DNA of 14,410 nucleotides from an uncultured Clostridia bacterium (GCA_947176675.1 CAMWRN010000034.1:1-14410); one strand, 5' to 3'. Counted from the first letter of the stretch, positions 1-8,389 are shown. The notes: generated by a model not told the origin, from the sequence alone. A program made the numbers and translations.

Positions 1-21
1 ATTAAATAATTCCTTTCAAAA

Positions 22-1758
22 TTAATAGGTCGGACCGATGTGCCAGTCGTCGTAAACATTCCCGTCAATGGAAACGTCGTCGGTCAGATTAAGGGAGAGC
101 ATTCCCGCGGGAGTCCAGCAGTCGAGAGCCCATGTGTACGCCGTGTAAATTCCGTCGGGATACCATATCGGCGTGAAGTGTGTGCGGTTGCCGTAAGTGC
201 TGTACTTGTTCTCCTTAAATTCAAAGCTGCCGCCTGAGCTGCTTTCCAGGAGCCGCCAATAGGTCTTGTAGCCGAATTCGGGGAAGTACGTCACAGCGTT
301 CTGCATATCGGTATGCTCGCCGTTTCCGCTAACGGAGGAGGTGACCTTCTCGTTGATACCGTAGCCCGATTTCATATTTTTACCGCTTGCCGTGGGATTT
401 TTCTCATCGGGGGTAATTTTCATTTCTGCGGCAAGAGAAACACGGTAGGACTTGCTTTCAAATATCCAGTCGCCCCGATCCTCCCACTCGCCGTTGTCCT
501 GCCAGTAACCCGTGACCATGCCGTTGGGAAGAACAACAGTCACCCAAGTCCAGTCGGGAACCCATACCCAATTTTCAGCCCAATACGCGCTCCATACGCT
601 CCATGAGTTCGAGGACTTTTCTTCTTTCCTCGGTACTGACTCCGCGGTAAATCCGTTGTTTCGGTCATACGCGGTAGGATTGGGAGGAGGGTTCTTGTCA
701 AGGTCGACGATGTTGGCGGTAATGTCAGTTTCGCTTGCCTCCGCACCGCCGTAAACCGTCACCTTTATTTCCACCTGCTGCTCGGTTTGGGGAGTGTGCC
801 ATTTGCACCAAACAAGCTGAGAATCGCCGTCGGGATACACAACGTTGTTGACCGTGTACCTCTTGTTTTTTATCTCAAAAATGACGGTGACGGGGTTGTC
901 GGGAGTATGCTCGCCGCCGCTGACGGTAACGCTTGTGTAAACGTCGGTGTCAACGCGGTATTCGTAATCGAAAGCGTCCACTTCAACCTCGTCCTCTTTT
1001 TCCTTGAAGGAGACAATGCCCACGCCGAGGTAATTGATAATGTCGCTGTCGGTCATTCGGGAATTTGTTGACCCCGACCATGCGCGGTAGCCCAGATCAT
1101 CTTCCTCAAGGAACATTGCGAGGGGCAGATTTTTATGGGACAGGTCTGCAAAATATCTTTTCATATCGCCGTTTGTCCGCTGATTGTAAAGAGCCATTTC
1201 GGTAGCGGTAAGAGCGCATCGCGTACCGTTGTAGGTGATATATATCACAGGCTCGATCATAAGCTTATAGTCGCCGTTCGTAAGGTCGTCAACAGTAAAT
1301 CCCATATGCCCCGCAATGCTCGACACCACCTGTTCGTCCGTGAAGTAGCTGCGTATCTGGTCTATATTTGACGACCGGTATTCTCCGTCGCCGACAATAG
1401 CGGGAAGAGGCTCGGAGGGATTTTTATATGAATACCCGCCCGTCTGAGGACTTAGAGCCTTGCCGCCTGTATATTCGCTTTTGCAGACGTTTCCGAAATG
1501 CAGGGAAATATTATCGGGCTGCTTGTTGGTGTAGTCAATGGATTGGGATTTCTTTTCGCCCGTTTCCGCGTCCACAACGGTAATACGAACACCGTCGTCG
1601 GAGGGACTCCAGAAATTCTGCGAGGTTCCCGATCCCATGCCGCCTCCGCCGCTGTCAATGTTTGGGTCGCCCGTGCTTTCGGCAAAAGCGGTAAATTCAT
1701 TGAAACCGATACAAATCGATATCAAGACAGGGATAATAATTTTAATTAATGTTTTCAT
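22..1758 (-). CDS. Large secreted tryptophan-rich surface protein of the Tad cluster
   Basis: A 578-residue protein with a clear Sec signal peptide: Lys at positions 2 and 6, a hydrophobic core around 7-20 and an FAES cleavage region near residue 27. The mature part is hydrophilic and probably beta-rich, with four Cys and no LPXTG motif or C-terminal membrane anchor, so it is predicted to be released or held by other proteins. About ten Trp fall within some 46 residues, encoded around 465-615. The ATG is preceded by GGAGGTG at a long spacing of about 12-14 bases, and an in-frame TGA just upstream excludes an earlier start. It is the last complete gene of the transcription unit, after an intrinsic terminator; bases 1-21 hold AAAGGA on the minus strand, probably the ribosome binding site of another gene outside the window. 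I do not recognise a family with certainty. Position suggests an exposed component or cargo of the Tad apparatus (inference). Confidence 0.85.
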   Translation of the reverse strand: MKTLIKIIIPVLISICIGFNEFTAFAESTGDPNIDSGGGGMGSGTSQNFWSPSDDGVRITVVDAETGEKKSQSIDYTNKQPDNISLHFGNVCKSEYTGGKALSPQTGGYSYKNPSEPLPAIVGDGEYRSSNIDQIRSYFTDEQVVSSIAGHMGFTVDDLTNGDYKLMIEPVIYITYNGTRCALTATEMALYNQRTNGDMKRYFADLSHKNLPLAMFLEEDDLGYRAWSGSTNSRMTDSDIINYLGVGIVSFKEKEDEVEVDAFDYEYRVDTDVYTSVTVSGGEHTPDNPVTVIFEIKNKRYTVNNVVYPDGDSQLVWCKWHTPQTEQQVEIKVTVYGGAEASETDITANIVDLDKNPPPNPTAYDRNNGFTAESVPRKEEKSSNSWSVWSAYWAENWVWVPDWTWVTVVLPNGMVTGYWQDNGEWEDRGDWIFESKSYRVSLAAEMKITPDEKNPTASGKNMKSGYGINEKVTSSVSGNGEHTDMQNAVTYFPEFGYKTYWRLLESSSGGSFEFKENKYSTYGNRTHFTPIWYPDGIYTAYTWALDCWTPAGMLSLNLTDDVSIDGNVYDDWHIGPTY

Positions 1759-1780
1759 TATGAAATTTCACACCTCCAAA

Positions 1781-1813
1781 AAGAAAAAACGCCGGATTTT
1801 TATCCGACGTTTT
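1781..1813 (-). terminator. Intrinsic terminator between the membrane-anchored protein and the secreted protein
   Basis: On the minus strand a 12-base-pair stem (arms 1802-1813 and 1786-1797, one G-T pair) closes a four-base loop and runs into a T-rich tract (TTTTTTCTTTTT). It lies just after the stop of the gene at 1828-2406. The GGAGG ribosome binding site of the next gene begins only a few bases after the T tract and no promoter fits between, so readthrough or attenuation is implied. Confidence 0.85.
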
Positions 1814-1827
1814 GAGTGGTATTTTAT

Positions 1828-2406
1828 TTATCCGAAGCTGCCTATCTTATTGCCGTTTTGGTACATATCCGCCGCTGTCTCTCCGTGCGTATCGCCGCCC
1901 TCGTCCTTGACCCATCCGAAGCCGTTGATGTAGATTTTACCGTCCTTTGTCTCGTCGTGCTGCGGAGTATCGGCTTTCGGTTCGGGAGCAGCCGTTACAG
2001 TCGTTTGCACAGGCTCGTATTCGGGATGAGCCGCAGGGTCTGTCAGCGCCGCCTCGTCCTCGACCGCGGGAGGCGGAGGCTCTGTCGCAGGCTTGGTTAT
2101 TTCCTCGAAGCTTCTGTCTACTTCGGTCATCGGTTTCGTCTCGGCAGGAATCTCGGTTTCCGCAGCTTTATCGGATTTTATTGTCATCGTGATCTCCGGC
2201 TCTTTTTTATCGGGGGATAAGGTCGTTACCACCGTTGTCACTATTTCGGCAGGCTCTGTCTCGGCGTAAGTCCTGTCGGGCTGAGCGTTCTGCTCGGCAG
2301 CGAATCTCGATACCGTTACGCATACCAGAGCGGCGCATACAAACGAGGTTCCCGCGATAATAAGGTTCTTTTTTCTTTTCGCCTTTGTATTTTTAGTGTT
2401 TTTCAT
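1828..2406 (-). CDS. Membrane-anchored Thr/Pro/Glu-rich protein with a conserved C-terminal motif
   Basis: A 192-residue protein. A basic N-terminus (KNTKAKRKKN) is followed by one hydrophobic segment at about residues 14-32, acting as a signal anchor. A long Thr/Glu/Pro/Ala-rich low-complexity stretch follows, typical of an extended spacer outside the membrane. The C-terminus contains GFGWVKDEGG and ADMYQNGNKIGSFG. From memory this resembles the small Clostridia family annotated DUF6550; that name is tentative. The start at 2406 is preferred over an in-frame ATG at 2448 because AAAGGA sits 8 bases before it. It follows the TadE-like gene with a gap of 88 bases that may hold a promoter, and a terminator follows its stop. 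A display or spacer role at the cell surface is inference. Confidence 0.8.
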   Translation of the reverse strand: MKNTKNTKAKRKKNLIIAGTSFVCAALVCVTVSRFAAEQNAQPDRTYAETEPAEIVTTVVTTLSPDKKEPEITMTIKSDKAAETEIPAETKPMTEVDRSFEEITKPATEPPPPAVEDEAALTDPAAHPEYEPVQTTVTAAPEPKADTPQHDETKDGKIYINGFGWVKDEGGDTHGETAADMYQNGNKIGSFG

Positions 2407-2438
2407 AGTATCAGTCCTTTCGTATTTTCTTTGACCAA

Positions 2439-2467
2439 ATAGTACCACAAGCAGTTTCGAAAGTCCA
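2439..2467 (-). promoter_or_regulatory. Candidate sigma-A promoter with extended -10
   Basis: On the minus strand TGGACT (2462-2467) and TACTAT (2439-2444) are separated by 17 bases, and TGG directly before TACTAT gives an extended -10 (TGN) motif. Each hexamer matches consensus at 4 of 6 positions. A TTTCGAAA palindrome lies in the spacer next to the -35. It would drive 1828-2406 and possibly the secreted gene beyond the terminator. This is by-eye evidence only. Confidence 0.35.
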
Positions 2468-2494
2468 GCGAAAAAGAGAAATTCTACATAACCG

Positions 2495-3037
2495 CTAAAA
2501 TTTCGGCGTATATTTTGATTTGACCCTAAGCCGTATTTTCATAGGCGGAAGTATCTCGGAGCAGAAGGACAGCGGCACTTCAAGATCAATAAATGTGGTC
2601 GCCTCAAACTGCTGTATGCCGTCGGTGGAGGAGGGCGCGAATGGCGCGTTTTCCACGGTTGTGGAAAGTCCGTAAACGCTGAATTCCTCGCCGTCGGAAT
2701 TGAATTTGGTGTACTTGCCGCCGTTTGAGGTGATACCGAGAAGCCGTCCCAGCCTGCTGTAAACGCTGCCGCCGGAAAGCCGTTCCGACCATGAGTCTCC
2801 GGTCAAGGTATACCCGCCCGCATAACCCTCGCGGATACCGTTGTAAAGATTTCCGTAATTTTCGGTAGCCGTCGCAATTACCGCCGACTGCACCGCGTCC
2901 CGAACACCGGACGCAATTATCATCAGCCGGATATACTGGCTCGCGGCGGTAAAAAACATTATCCCGATGAGAGCGATAATTACCGCCCATGGCGCGGAAA
3001 AAGCGCGTTTTGAGGACATAAGCTTTTTAACGGTCAT
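2495..3037 (-). CDS. TadE/TadF-like minor pseudopilin
   Basis: A 180-residue protein with a short basic N-terminus (MTVKKLMSSKR), one hydrophobic segment at about residues 14-34, then a Ser/Gly/Tyr-rich exported domain ending in a basic tail. This is the layout of TadE/TadF-like minor pilins, which prime or cap the Tad pilus. No Gly-Glu peptidase motif is seen before the membrane segment, unlike the neighbouring protein and the major pilin, so it may remain membrane-anchored. The ATG overlaps the upstream stop codon (ATGA), with GAGGTG as ribosome binding site, so translation is probably coupled. Assignment rests on topology and position after tadC; sequence similarity to a named family is not clear to me. 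Confidence 0.75.
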   Translation of the reverse strand: MTVKKLMSSKRAFSAPWAVIIALIGIMFFTAASQYIRLMIIASGVRDAVQSAVIATATENYGNLYNGIREGYAGGYTLTGDSWSERLSGGSVYSRLGRLLGITSNGGKYTKFNSDGEEFSVYGLSTTVENAPFAPSSTDGIQQFEATTFIDLEVPLSFCSEILPPMKIRLRVKSKYTPKF

Positions 3038-3429
3038 TTCCAGTACACCTCGCTTTTTCCGCTTGCTTTGGCGGTAAGAGTTACGGGAAAGCTGCCGAAC
3101 TCACCGAAGCCGATATTTTGCACAAGGGTGCAGGTCACGGTGAATTCCTGATTAAGCTGAACCTTTCCCGAACGAGACCATGTGACCGTTGGCGACAGTC
3201 CCGAACGCTCGCGGAGAACACTTTCCCGCGCGGACGTTTCCAAACCGATGCAGCCGACGATCTCCGCTTCGCGGGCAAGCTCGTCCGCAAAATTATCAAG
3301 CTGATTTTTCGCGATGAGAACGGGTATGACCGTCATCATCAAAGCAATGACCATTATCGCAACAAGCACGATAATGCACACGTCGATATAGCCCTCGCCG
3401 CGATTATTAAAATATATTTTTCTCAGCAT
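3034..3429 (-). CDS. TadE-like/DUF4320-type pilin-like protein
   Basis: A 131-residue protein with a basic N-terminus (MLRKIYFNNRG), then EGYID and a hydrophobic segment at about 17-38, then an exported domain of about 90 residues with two Cys. The Gly11|Glu12 junction with Asp16 at +5 looks like a prepilin-peptidase site and matches the one in the major pilin of this cluster. From memory it resembles the DUF4320 family of Clostridia. The start at 3429 is chosen because GGAGGTGAGAAA directly precedes it; an upstream in-frame ATG at 3447 would overlap the TadC gene and lacks this spacing. It overlaps the next gene by 4 bases. Probable role: minor pilin or assembly factor of the Tad pilus (inference from topology and context). 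Confidence 0.82.
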   Translation of the reverse strand: MLRKIYFNNRGEGYIDVCIIVLVAIMVIALMMTVIPVLIAKNQLDNFADELAREAEIVGCIGLETSARESVLRERSGLSPTVTWSRSGKVQLNQEFTVTCTLVQNIGFGEFGSFPVTLTAKASGKSEVYWK

Positions 3430-3443
3430 TTTCTCACCTCCGA

Positions 3444-4316
3444 TCAAACCATTGAACCCAGCGAATCAAGAAGCTGCATTCCCATAACGGCGAAATACGT
3501 CAGCAGGAACAGCATCAGCATACCGAAGCTGAACACCCGTATTTTCGGCGGAATTTTCTGCGCCTCGGCTTTTAAACGCTGTAATTCTATGAGTTTAAAA
3601 TCGTGGGCAAGCATTTTAAAATATACCGCGCTGTCGTCGCCCCTGATAACCGAAACCAGTCCGCGGACAACGTCCGAAAGCTGCGAAGAGCCAATCCTCG
3701 CCTCAAATCTTGTCAAAGCGGCTTCGTAGCTTGAAGAACGCATATCCGCACAGGTAACGTCCAGCTCGTATGAAAAATGTACGCCTGCGTGTTTTTTGTA
3801 GTTTTCCATAATGGAAAGAATGTCGCGGCTCGTTTTCAGTTCCTGCTCGACCGTAGCGACAAATCGGGGAAGCTCCTTTTCAATAGCGCCCCGCTTCTCG
3901 CGCATAGCCTCGTCAGCTTTGCCGATTTCCTTGAAATACACAGCCACCGCAAGAATTACTATGAGCGGGATAATGAGGGGAAAGAAAAAGGAGCAGGGGA
4001 CTGCAAGCAGACAGATACCGAAAGCTTTCAGCATTGCGTAAACCGTAAACGCTTCGGGGGTCATCTTTATTCCCGCAGACCGAAGCGTTTTTTCCAGCCT
4101 GTTCCGCTTGTATTTGTCCATGCGGAATATTTTTCCGAGCCTGCCCGCTGTCTCAACAAGTACCGCGTCAATTGTCTTTGAGATTTTTTTGTCGTCCCGT
4201 CCCGCCGTCATGACGGCTTTCGACGTTTTAAGAGACGGTATCTTCAGCGCGTTCGCAAATACCATGAACAGTCCGAAAGCAAAAAAAGCTCCGAATAAAA
4301 ACAGTAAGAATATCAT
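3444..4316 (-). CDS. tadC: Tad pilus inner-membrane platform protein TadC
   Basis: A 290-residue membrane protein of the type II/IV secretion F family. Hydrophobic segments lie at about residues 1-20, 90-130 (a double span) and 260-283, with the cytoplasmic domain between about 135 and 255. That arrangement (N-terminal helix, central pair, C-terminal helix, helical T2SSF domain) fits TadC, which with TadB forms the platform on which the TadA ATPase works. AGGAGGTG lies 7 bases before the ATG. It sits 11 bases after tadB and overlaps nothing upstream. TadB and TadC are paralogues, so the label depends partly on order within the operon. Confidence 0.9.
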   Translation of the reverse strand: MIFLLFLFGAFFAFGLFMVFANALKIPSLKTSKAVMTAGRDDKKISKTIDAVLVETAGRLGKIFRMDKYKRNRLEKTLRSAGIKMTPEAFTVYAMLKAFGICLLAVPCSFFFPLIIPLIVILAVAVYFKEIGKADEAMREKRGAIEKELPRFVATVEQELKTSRDILSIMENYKKHAGVHFSYELDVTCADMRSSSYEAALTRFEARIGSSQLSDVVRGLVSVIRGDDSAVYFKMLAHDFKLIELQRLKAEAQKIPPKIRVFSFGMLMLFLLTYFAVMGMQLLDSLGSMV

Positions 4317-4327
4317 TTCCGCACCTC

Positions 4328-5257
4328 CTATCTCTTGTATTCGATTGGCTTAGTAAGTTTAAGAACTATTGCCGTTGAAACGAAAATGAGGACAGCCGAT
4401 ATTGCAAGAATTATCTGTCCCACAACGCTGTGCATAAGAAAGCCGTACCACACCTTGTTGAGCATATACATCAGAGGAATATTTCCCGCCACAAGAAAAA
4501 CCATAGTAATGAATTCCTTTCTCGGACCCGTTATCATGTACTCAAGGTCGGCGTTCACCACCCGCATATCGGACAGCTTGTTCACCGTCGGGGTAAGCGT
4601 GGATTTAAGGCTGCGGTCGTTCTGACAGAGTATCAGTTCGTCGCACCATTCATGAAAAACCTCGTTGTCTATCTTTGTTTTCATATCAAGGATAGCCGCC
4701 GTAATATCGGGATTTGAAAGCTTTATCCTGCTGAGAAAATTCTCAAAAACATTCTTTACGGGAGCGTTCAGATAGTGGACGTTTTCCTCAATGGACGTGA
4801 TAATATCCTCGTTCCGAAGATACGCCGTGGTGACTATGGACAGCGCAGTTTCAAGCTCTGCGGAAATATCCTTTTTGTAATTCACAGCTGTGGTTTTGAT
4901 GTACCAAAATGGTACGAACATAAGCCCCACAGCCATTACCGGAGCAAGAAAGGCGTTGCCCATAAGTATGGCAATGCACACACCCAGAGCGGAAAGTCCA
5001 AGAGAGCATACGCATAATACCGAGAACATATTGGTGCGGTTGGTAAGCCTTAAAACCTCCTGCGCCTCCATTATCTCGCGGCGGAAAATATTCGGCTTTT
5101 TCCTTTGGGTTGCCTCGTTTATACGGCTTTTCAGACTGTTCGGCTTTGCAGTGAGAAACGAGAACAAGCCGTCCGTAAATTCAAGGGGCGATATTCCGAA
5201 AATGAGGAAAAAGCCTATAACCATGCCGATAAAGGCAATTAAAAGTATAGCCGTCAT
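4328..5257 (-). CDS. tadB: Tad pilus inner-membrane platform protein TadB
   Basis: A 309-residue membrane protein with a hydrophobic N-terminus (about 1-20), a central hydrophobic block (about 78-122) and a C-terminal block (about 247-302). The intervening soluble domain contains the helical T2SSF-like segment (ELETALSIVTTAYLRNEDI and following residues). TadB is the partner of TadC in the pilus assembly platform and contacts TadA. The start codon overlaps the tadA stop (ATGA), and AAAGGAG lies upstream within the end of tadA, which implies coupled translation and fixed stoichiometry. Confidence 0.9.
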   Translation of the reverse strand: MTAILLIAFIGMVIGFFLIFGISPLEFTDGLFSFLTAKPNSLKSRINEATQRKKPNIFRREIMEAQEVLRLTNRTNMFSVLCVCSLGLSALGVCIAILMGNAFLAPVMAVGLMFVPFWYIKTTAVNYKKDISAELETALSIVTTAYLRNEDIITSIEENVHYLNAPVKNVFENFLSRIKLSNPDITAAILDMKTKIDNEVFHEWCDELILCQNDRSLKSTLTPTVNKLSDMRVVNADLEYMITGPRKEFITMVFLVAGNIPLMYMLNKVWYGFLMHSVVGQIILAISAVLIFVSTAIVLKLTKPIEYKR

Positions 5258-6642
5258 TTATTTTTCTCCTTTCCAAGAATACGGTCAAGCTCGTCCTGCG
5301 GCATACCGTTTTCAAGCAGTCTGCGCTGAAGGGACGGCGAAATATCGGCGCATTTTTCATGTGAACCCGTGATAACGAATTTACCGTTTTCCATGCGGTT
5401 TTCGGTAATTCTGTACTGATAGAGAGAATGATATTTCCTCGAGCCGTCGGGAAGTATCTCGCATTCCATTATCTCCATAATGCGGCGCTGCTTGTTTTCG
5501 AGCTGTTTTGCGTAGACCACTATTGGAAATGCCTCGGTAACAAGATTTAATATGACCTTGTCGTCAACGTTGGGATATTTTCTTTTGCAGAGAGTGACCA
5601 TTCTGCGCCATGTGGACTCGCAGGAGTTTGAGTGGATAGTGGTAATTACCGTATGACCCGTCCGAGCCGCCTCCTGAGCGGAATCCGCCTCACTGCTGCG
5701 CATTTCTCCGACGACAATATAGTCGGGGTGGAAACGCAGAGCCATATCAAGCAGATTGTCCTGCGTGATGCTTTTCTTTTCGTCCTCGCTTTCGCGGGTG
5801 ATGGTGTGAATAACCTTGTTGATTATTTTTCCGTTTTCATCGCGCTCCACAAGGTCTAATTCGCGGGAACCGTTCTCAATTGTGAATATACGCTTATCGT
5901 GGGGGATAGTTGTCAGCAGCCAGCCCGTCAGCGTGGTTTTTCCGCTTGAGGTAGCTCCTGCGACGGTGGTGGAAACGCCGTACCGAACAAGAGCCGACAT
6001 CAGCTCCATCATCTCGTCGGTGGCAGTTCCCGATCTGAGGAAATCCTCTTTTTTCAGCTTCTGAGCGTTTACTATTCTTATGGAAGCCGCAACACCTACG
6101 TCCTCATCAACAAGAGGGGTTTTCAGAACGGCGATACGGATATTCTTTGAAAGGTGTCCCAGAATAGCGGGGGAGGTGTTGTCCAGAACCATTCCCGAAA
6201 CGTGGAGCATACGCCGCACAACGTTTATGGCATGGTCGGGAGACTCGAATTTTTCCTCCAGCTTAACGGTATCGCCGCTGCTGTACTGCACCTCAACGTC
6301 GTCCCAGGAATTTATATTTATTTCCTCAATTCCCGTTCCGAAAATATATTTTGTCAGAAAGGAGAATTCAGCCATTTCGGTGTACAGCTTGTCTATGAGT
6401 TCCTGCTGGGTCATGCCCTCTGCGGAAATGCGGTAATCAAGCAGATATTTTCCGATATATCGCTTTACCTGCGCCTTTACCTCGTCGTTGCCCTTATTTA
6501 TGTTGTTGATGCCGTCGATAACGAGGGCGGAATATTTGCTTGAAATATACGCCTGCACCTCATTAAGGATATCGGAAAATGGTCTGAATTTATCAGACTT
6601 GCAGAATATATTTTGCGTACTTGCAGAAACAGTCAAACTCAT
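5254..6642 (-). CDS. tadA: Tad pilus assembly/secretion ATPase TadA (CpaF family)
   Basis: A 462-residue cytoplasmic ATPase of the GspE/VirB11 superfamily, CpaF/TadA branch. An N-terminal domain (about 1-200) precedes the RecA-like core: Walker A GATSSGKT at 229-236, Asp box region IFTIENGSREL near 252, Walker B DYIVVGEMR at 307-315, and a His box TGHTVITTIHS ending near 338. These are all the expected catalytic elements, so it is probably active. It would power polymerisation of the pilin at 8803/9679. It is embedded between the CpaE-like gene and tadB with ATGA overlaps on both sides. The length is normal for the family. Related VirB11 proteins are less likely because of the tadB/tadC neighbours. 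Confidence 0.96.
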   Translation of the reverse strand: MSLTVSASTQNIFCKSDKFRPFSDILNEVQAYISSKYSALVIDGINNINKGNDEVKAQVKRYIGKYLLDYRISAEGMTQQELIDKLYTEMAEFSFLTKYIFGTGIEEININSWDDVEVQYSSGDTVKLEEKFESPDHAINVVRRMLHVSGMVLDNTSPAILGHLSKNIRIAVLKTPLVDEDVGVAASIRIVNAQKLKKEDFLRSGTATDEMMELMSALVRYGVSTTVAGATSSGKTTLTGWLLTTIPHDKRIFTIENGSRELDLVERDENGKIINKVIHTITRESEDEKKSITQDNLLDMALRFHPDYIVVGEMRSSEADSAQEAARTGHTVITTIHSNSCESTWRRMVTLCKRKYPNVDDKVILNLVTEAFPIVVYAKQLENKQRRIMEIMECEILPDGSRKYHSLYQYRITENRMENGKFVITGSHEKCADISPSLQRRLLENGMPQDELDRILGKEKNK

Positions 6643-7493
6643 AATTCAAACACCTCGTTGGCAATTTTAGCAACAGCCTTGCGGAAATCCTTGCTGCTTT
6701 TATCGGAAAGTCCCGCAAAAAGATTTCCCGCCAAAAACTGCTTGTAGACTTCCTCGGAATGGGGTATCTTAAAGCTTACGCCGCCCACCACCTGTTCAAT
6801 ATTATCGTCCGCTTGGAAATCGTCAACATTGCTTGCGGCCTTGTACTGCTTGTTGGTGTTGAATTTGTTGTCAAGCAAAAGCGGAAGCTGCGAGGACAGA
6901 TAGGAAATTGATTTCAGATCGCAGGAAACAAGGCGCAGAACAGCGTCCGACTCGATGAGAGAAACAGCCGAAAGCACGTCCCCCGTTATATTGCTCGTGC
7001 AGTCGATGACGATATAGTCAGCCATTTTCCGCAGCTCCGCCAGAAGCTCCTTCGCCTGAGTTTCGGTGTAAGGCGGATAGGTAAAAGCGTTCTCGCCTTT
7101 GAGCATACCCAGCATGGTCAGATACTCGTTTTTCCTGTGCAGGATAGCGTTCTGCTTTATGAGCGTCTCGGTGACGTGAGCCGCGCCGAGGATATTTCCC
7201 ATTGACAGCTCCGACTCAAGGTCTGAGGGCGGACAGATAAACGGCAGCGGCGGCGCGGACATATCCGCAAGCACAAGGATAACATTTTTCTTTTGGGAAG
7301 CAATATATCTCGCGATCTTCACGCTCATAATTGTTTTTCCCGAAGAGGGACTTCCCCAGACTGCAAGCACCTGATTGTCCTCACGGTCGGGCGGCAGCTC
7401 GAAGCACCCGTTTTCGGGATCGGCAAGGTCAAATTCAAGGTCAAGTTCTTCGTCCTCGTCACGGTTCAGCAAATTATTCAGAAAGTTCGGCAT
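6639..7493 (-). CDS. cpaE: CpaE/TadZ-like P-loop ATPase
   Basis: A 284-residue soluble protein. After an acidic N-terminus (RDEDEELDLEFDL) comes a P-loop, AVWGSPSSGKT, at about residues 44-54, and further on YIVIDCTSN, as in the MinD/ParA-type fold of CpaE/TadZ proteins that localise Tad machines. The P-loop is of classical type and lacks the extra signature lysine of the deviant KGGxGK form. Start 7493 is preferred over an in-frame ATG 15 codons upstream because GGAGG lies 9 bases before it; it overlaps the end of cpaB by 20 bases. The next gene, tadA, overlaps its stop codon. The fold assignment is moderately firm; the localisation role comes from family knowledge. Confidence 0.85.
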   Translation of the reverse strand: MPNFLNNLLNRDEDEELDLEFDLADPENGCFELPPDREDNQVLAVWGSPSSGKTIMSVKIARYIASQKKNVILVLADMSAPPLPFICPPSDLESELSMGNILGAAHVTETLIKQNAILHRKNEYLTMLGMLKGENAFTYPPYTETQAKELLAELRKMADYIVIDCTSNITGDVLSAVSLIESDAVLRLVSCDLKSISYLSSQLPLLLDNKFNTNKQYKAASNVDDFQADDNIEQVVGGVSFKIPHSEEVYKQFLAGNLFAGLSDKSSKDFRKAVAKIANEVFEL

Positions 7494-8376
7494 CGGTATT
7501 TTCCTCCATATCGGCAATATCGTTTTCGGTCGTATCATCGGTTTCCGTCAAAATATTTTCTGTTGGATTTTCCTCGCTTTCCTCGGTATTTTCGGTATTC
7601 GCGGTGTTCTCGGTTTCTTCCTTTTCTTTTTCCGCAAGTATTTTTTCCTCAATTTCCGAGAGAACCGTTTCCTGCGCCTTTATGAATTTTGCGGCGTTTT
7701 CGGCAGTTCCGCGATAAACAAGGGCAGCATGTATATCTCCGTCTGATTCCAGTTCTGCCAGAATATTTGCCTGCATCGGAGTTACCAGAAGCGTAATTGT
7801 TGACGGCAGATCGGCTTCTTCCTCGCCGTCGGCGGTAACAACAACGTCGCCCTTGTCGCTGCCGGATTTGTCCGTAGCGGCTATCACCTCAACGTACTGC
7901 AGCTCATCGGGAACAACAGTCTCACCGCTGTCACGGTAGTCGCAGGCTATGACCGAAACAATATCCCCCGACTGAAGCTTGCCGGAAAGTCCCGCGGCAA
8001 AGGAGGGTATGGTTATGGAAATAGCCCGTTTTTCTCCCGTCAGACCGTAGAGATAGTTATTCTCGTTTGCGGGGGTATCGGAAATTTTCGCGGGCAGTAC
8101 GTACTCTCCATTTACAAGCTCGGAAGCGACATACTTTCCCACAATTTCATCGCTTGTTTTTATCACGTCCGATGGAAGATTGTATGCGCCCACCTCGACA
8201 GTCTCAATGTCCTTTTCGGTAATTTCCTGCCCGACCTTAACGTCGTTTTTCATACGGATAATTTCCGTAGTCTTGCTTGCGGAAGCGTTAAAAAGCGGCG
8301 TGATGAGAAAGCATATCACAAGCGCGATGGCAATGCAGATCACGCCGAGAACCGTTCTGTTTTTCAAAAAATTCAT
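7474..8376 (-). CDS. cpaB: Tad pilus assembly protein CpaB/RcpC with SAF domain
   Basis: A 300-residue protein with one N-terminal membrane segment (about 9-28), then a SAF-like domain (about 36-105: KVGQEITEKDIETV, then VGKYVASELVNGEYVLPAKI), followed by the usual CpaB beta-rich region (AISITIPSFAAGLSGKLQSGDIVSV). The last 65 or so residues are a Glu/Asn/Thr-rich acidic tail that is low complexity. In diderm bacteria CpaB works with the secretin in the periplasm; no secretin gene is seen here, so in a monoderm it would sit outside the membrane near the wall. AGAGGAT precedes the ATG. It lies just after the prepilin peptidase gene. Confidence 0.92.
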   Translation of the reverse strand: MNFLKNRTVLGVICIAIALVICFLITPLFNASASKTTEIIRMKNDVKVGQEITEKDIETVEVGAYNLPSDVIKTSDEIVGKYVASELVNGEYVLPAKISDTPANENNYLYGLTGEKRAISITIPSFAAGLSGKLQSGDIVSVIACDYRDSGETVVPDELQYVEVIAATDKSGSDKGDVVVTADGEEEADLPSTITLLVTPMQANILAELESDGDIHAALVYRGTAENAAKFIKAQETVLSEIEEKILAEKEKEETENTANTENTEESEENPTENILTETDDTTENDIADMEENTDAELSE

Positions 8377-8389
8377 ATATATTATCCTC

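Noticed and set aside
1538..1933. Plus-strand open frame of 131 codons
   Set aside because: It runs antisense across the signal-peptide end of the secreted protein and the terminator, has no ribosome binding site, and its product is low in recognisable features.
3118..3729. Plus-strand open frame of 203 codons
   Set aside because: It is antisense to tadC and the DUF4320-like gene, both well supported; the product has shadow-like composition rich in Arg, His and Ser.
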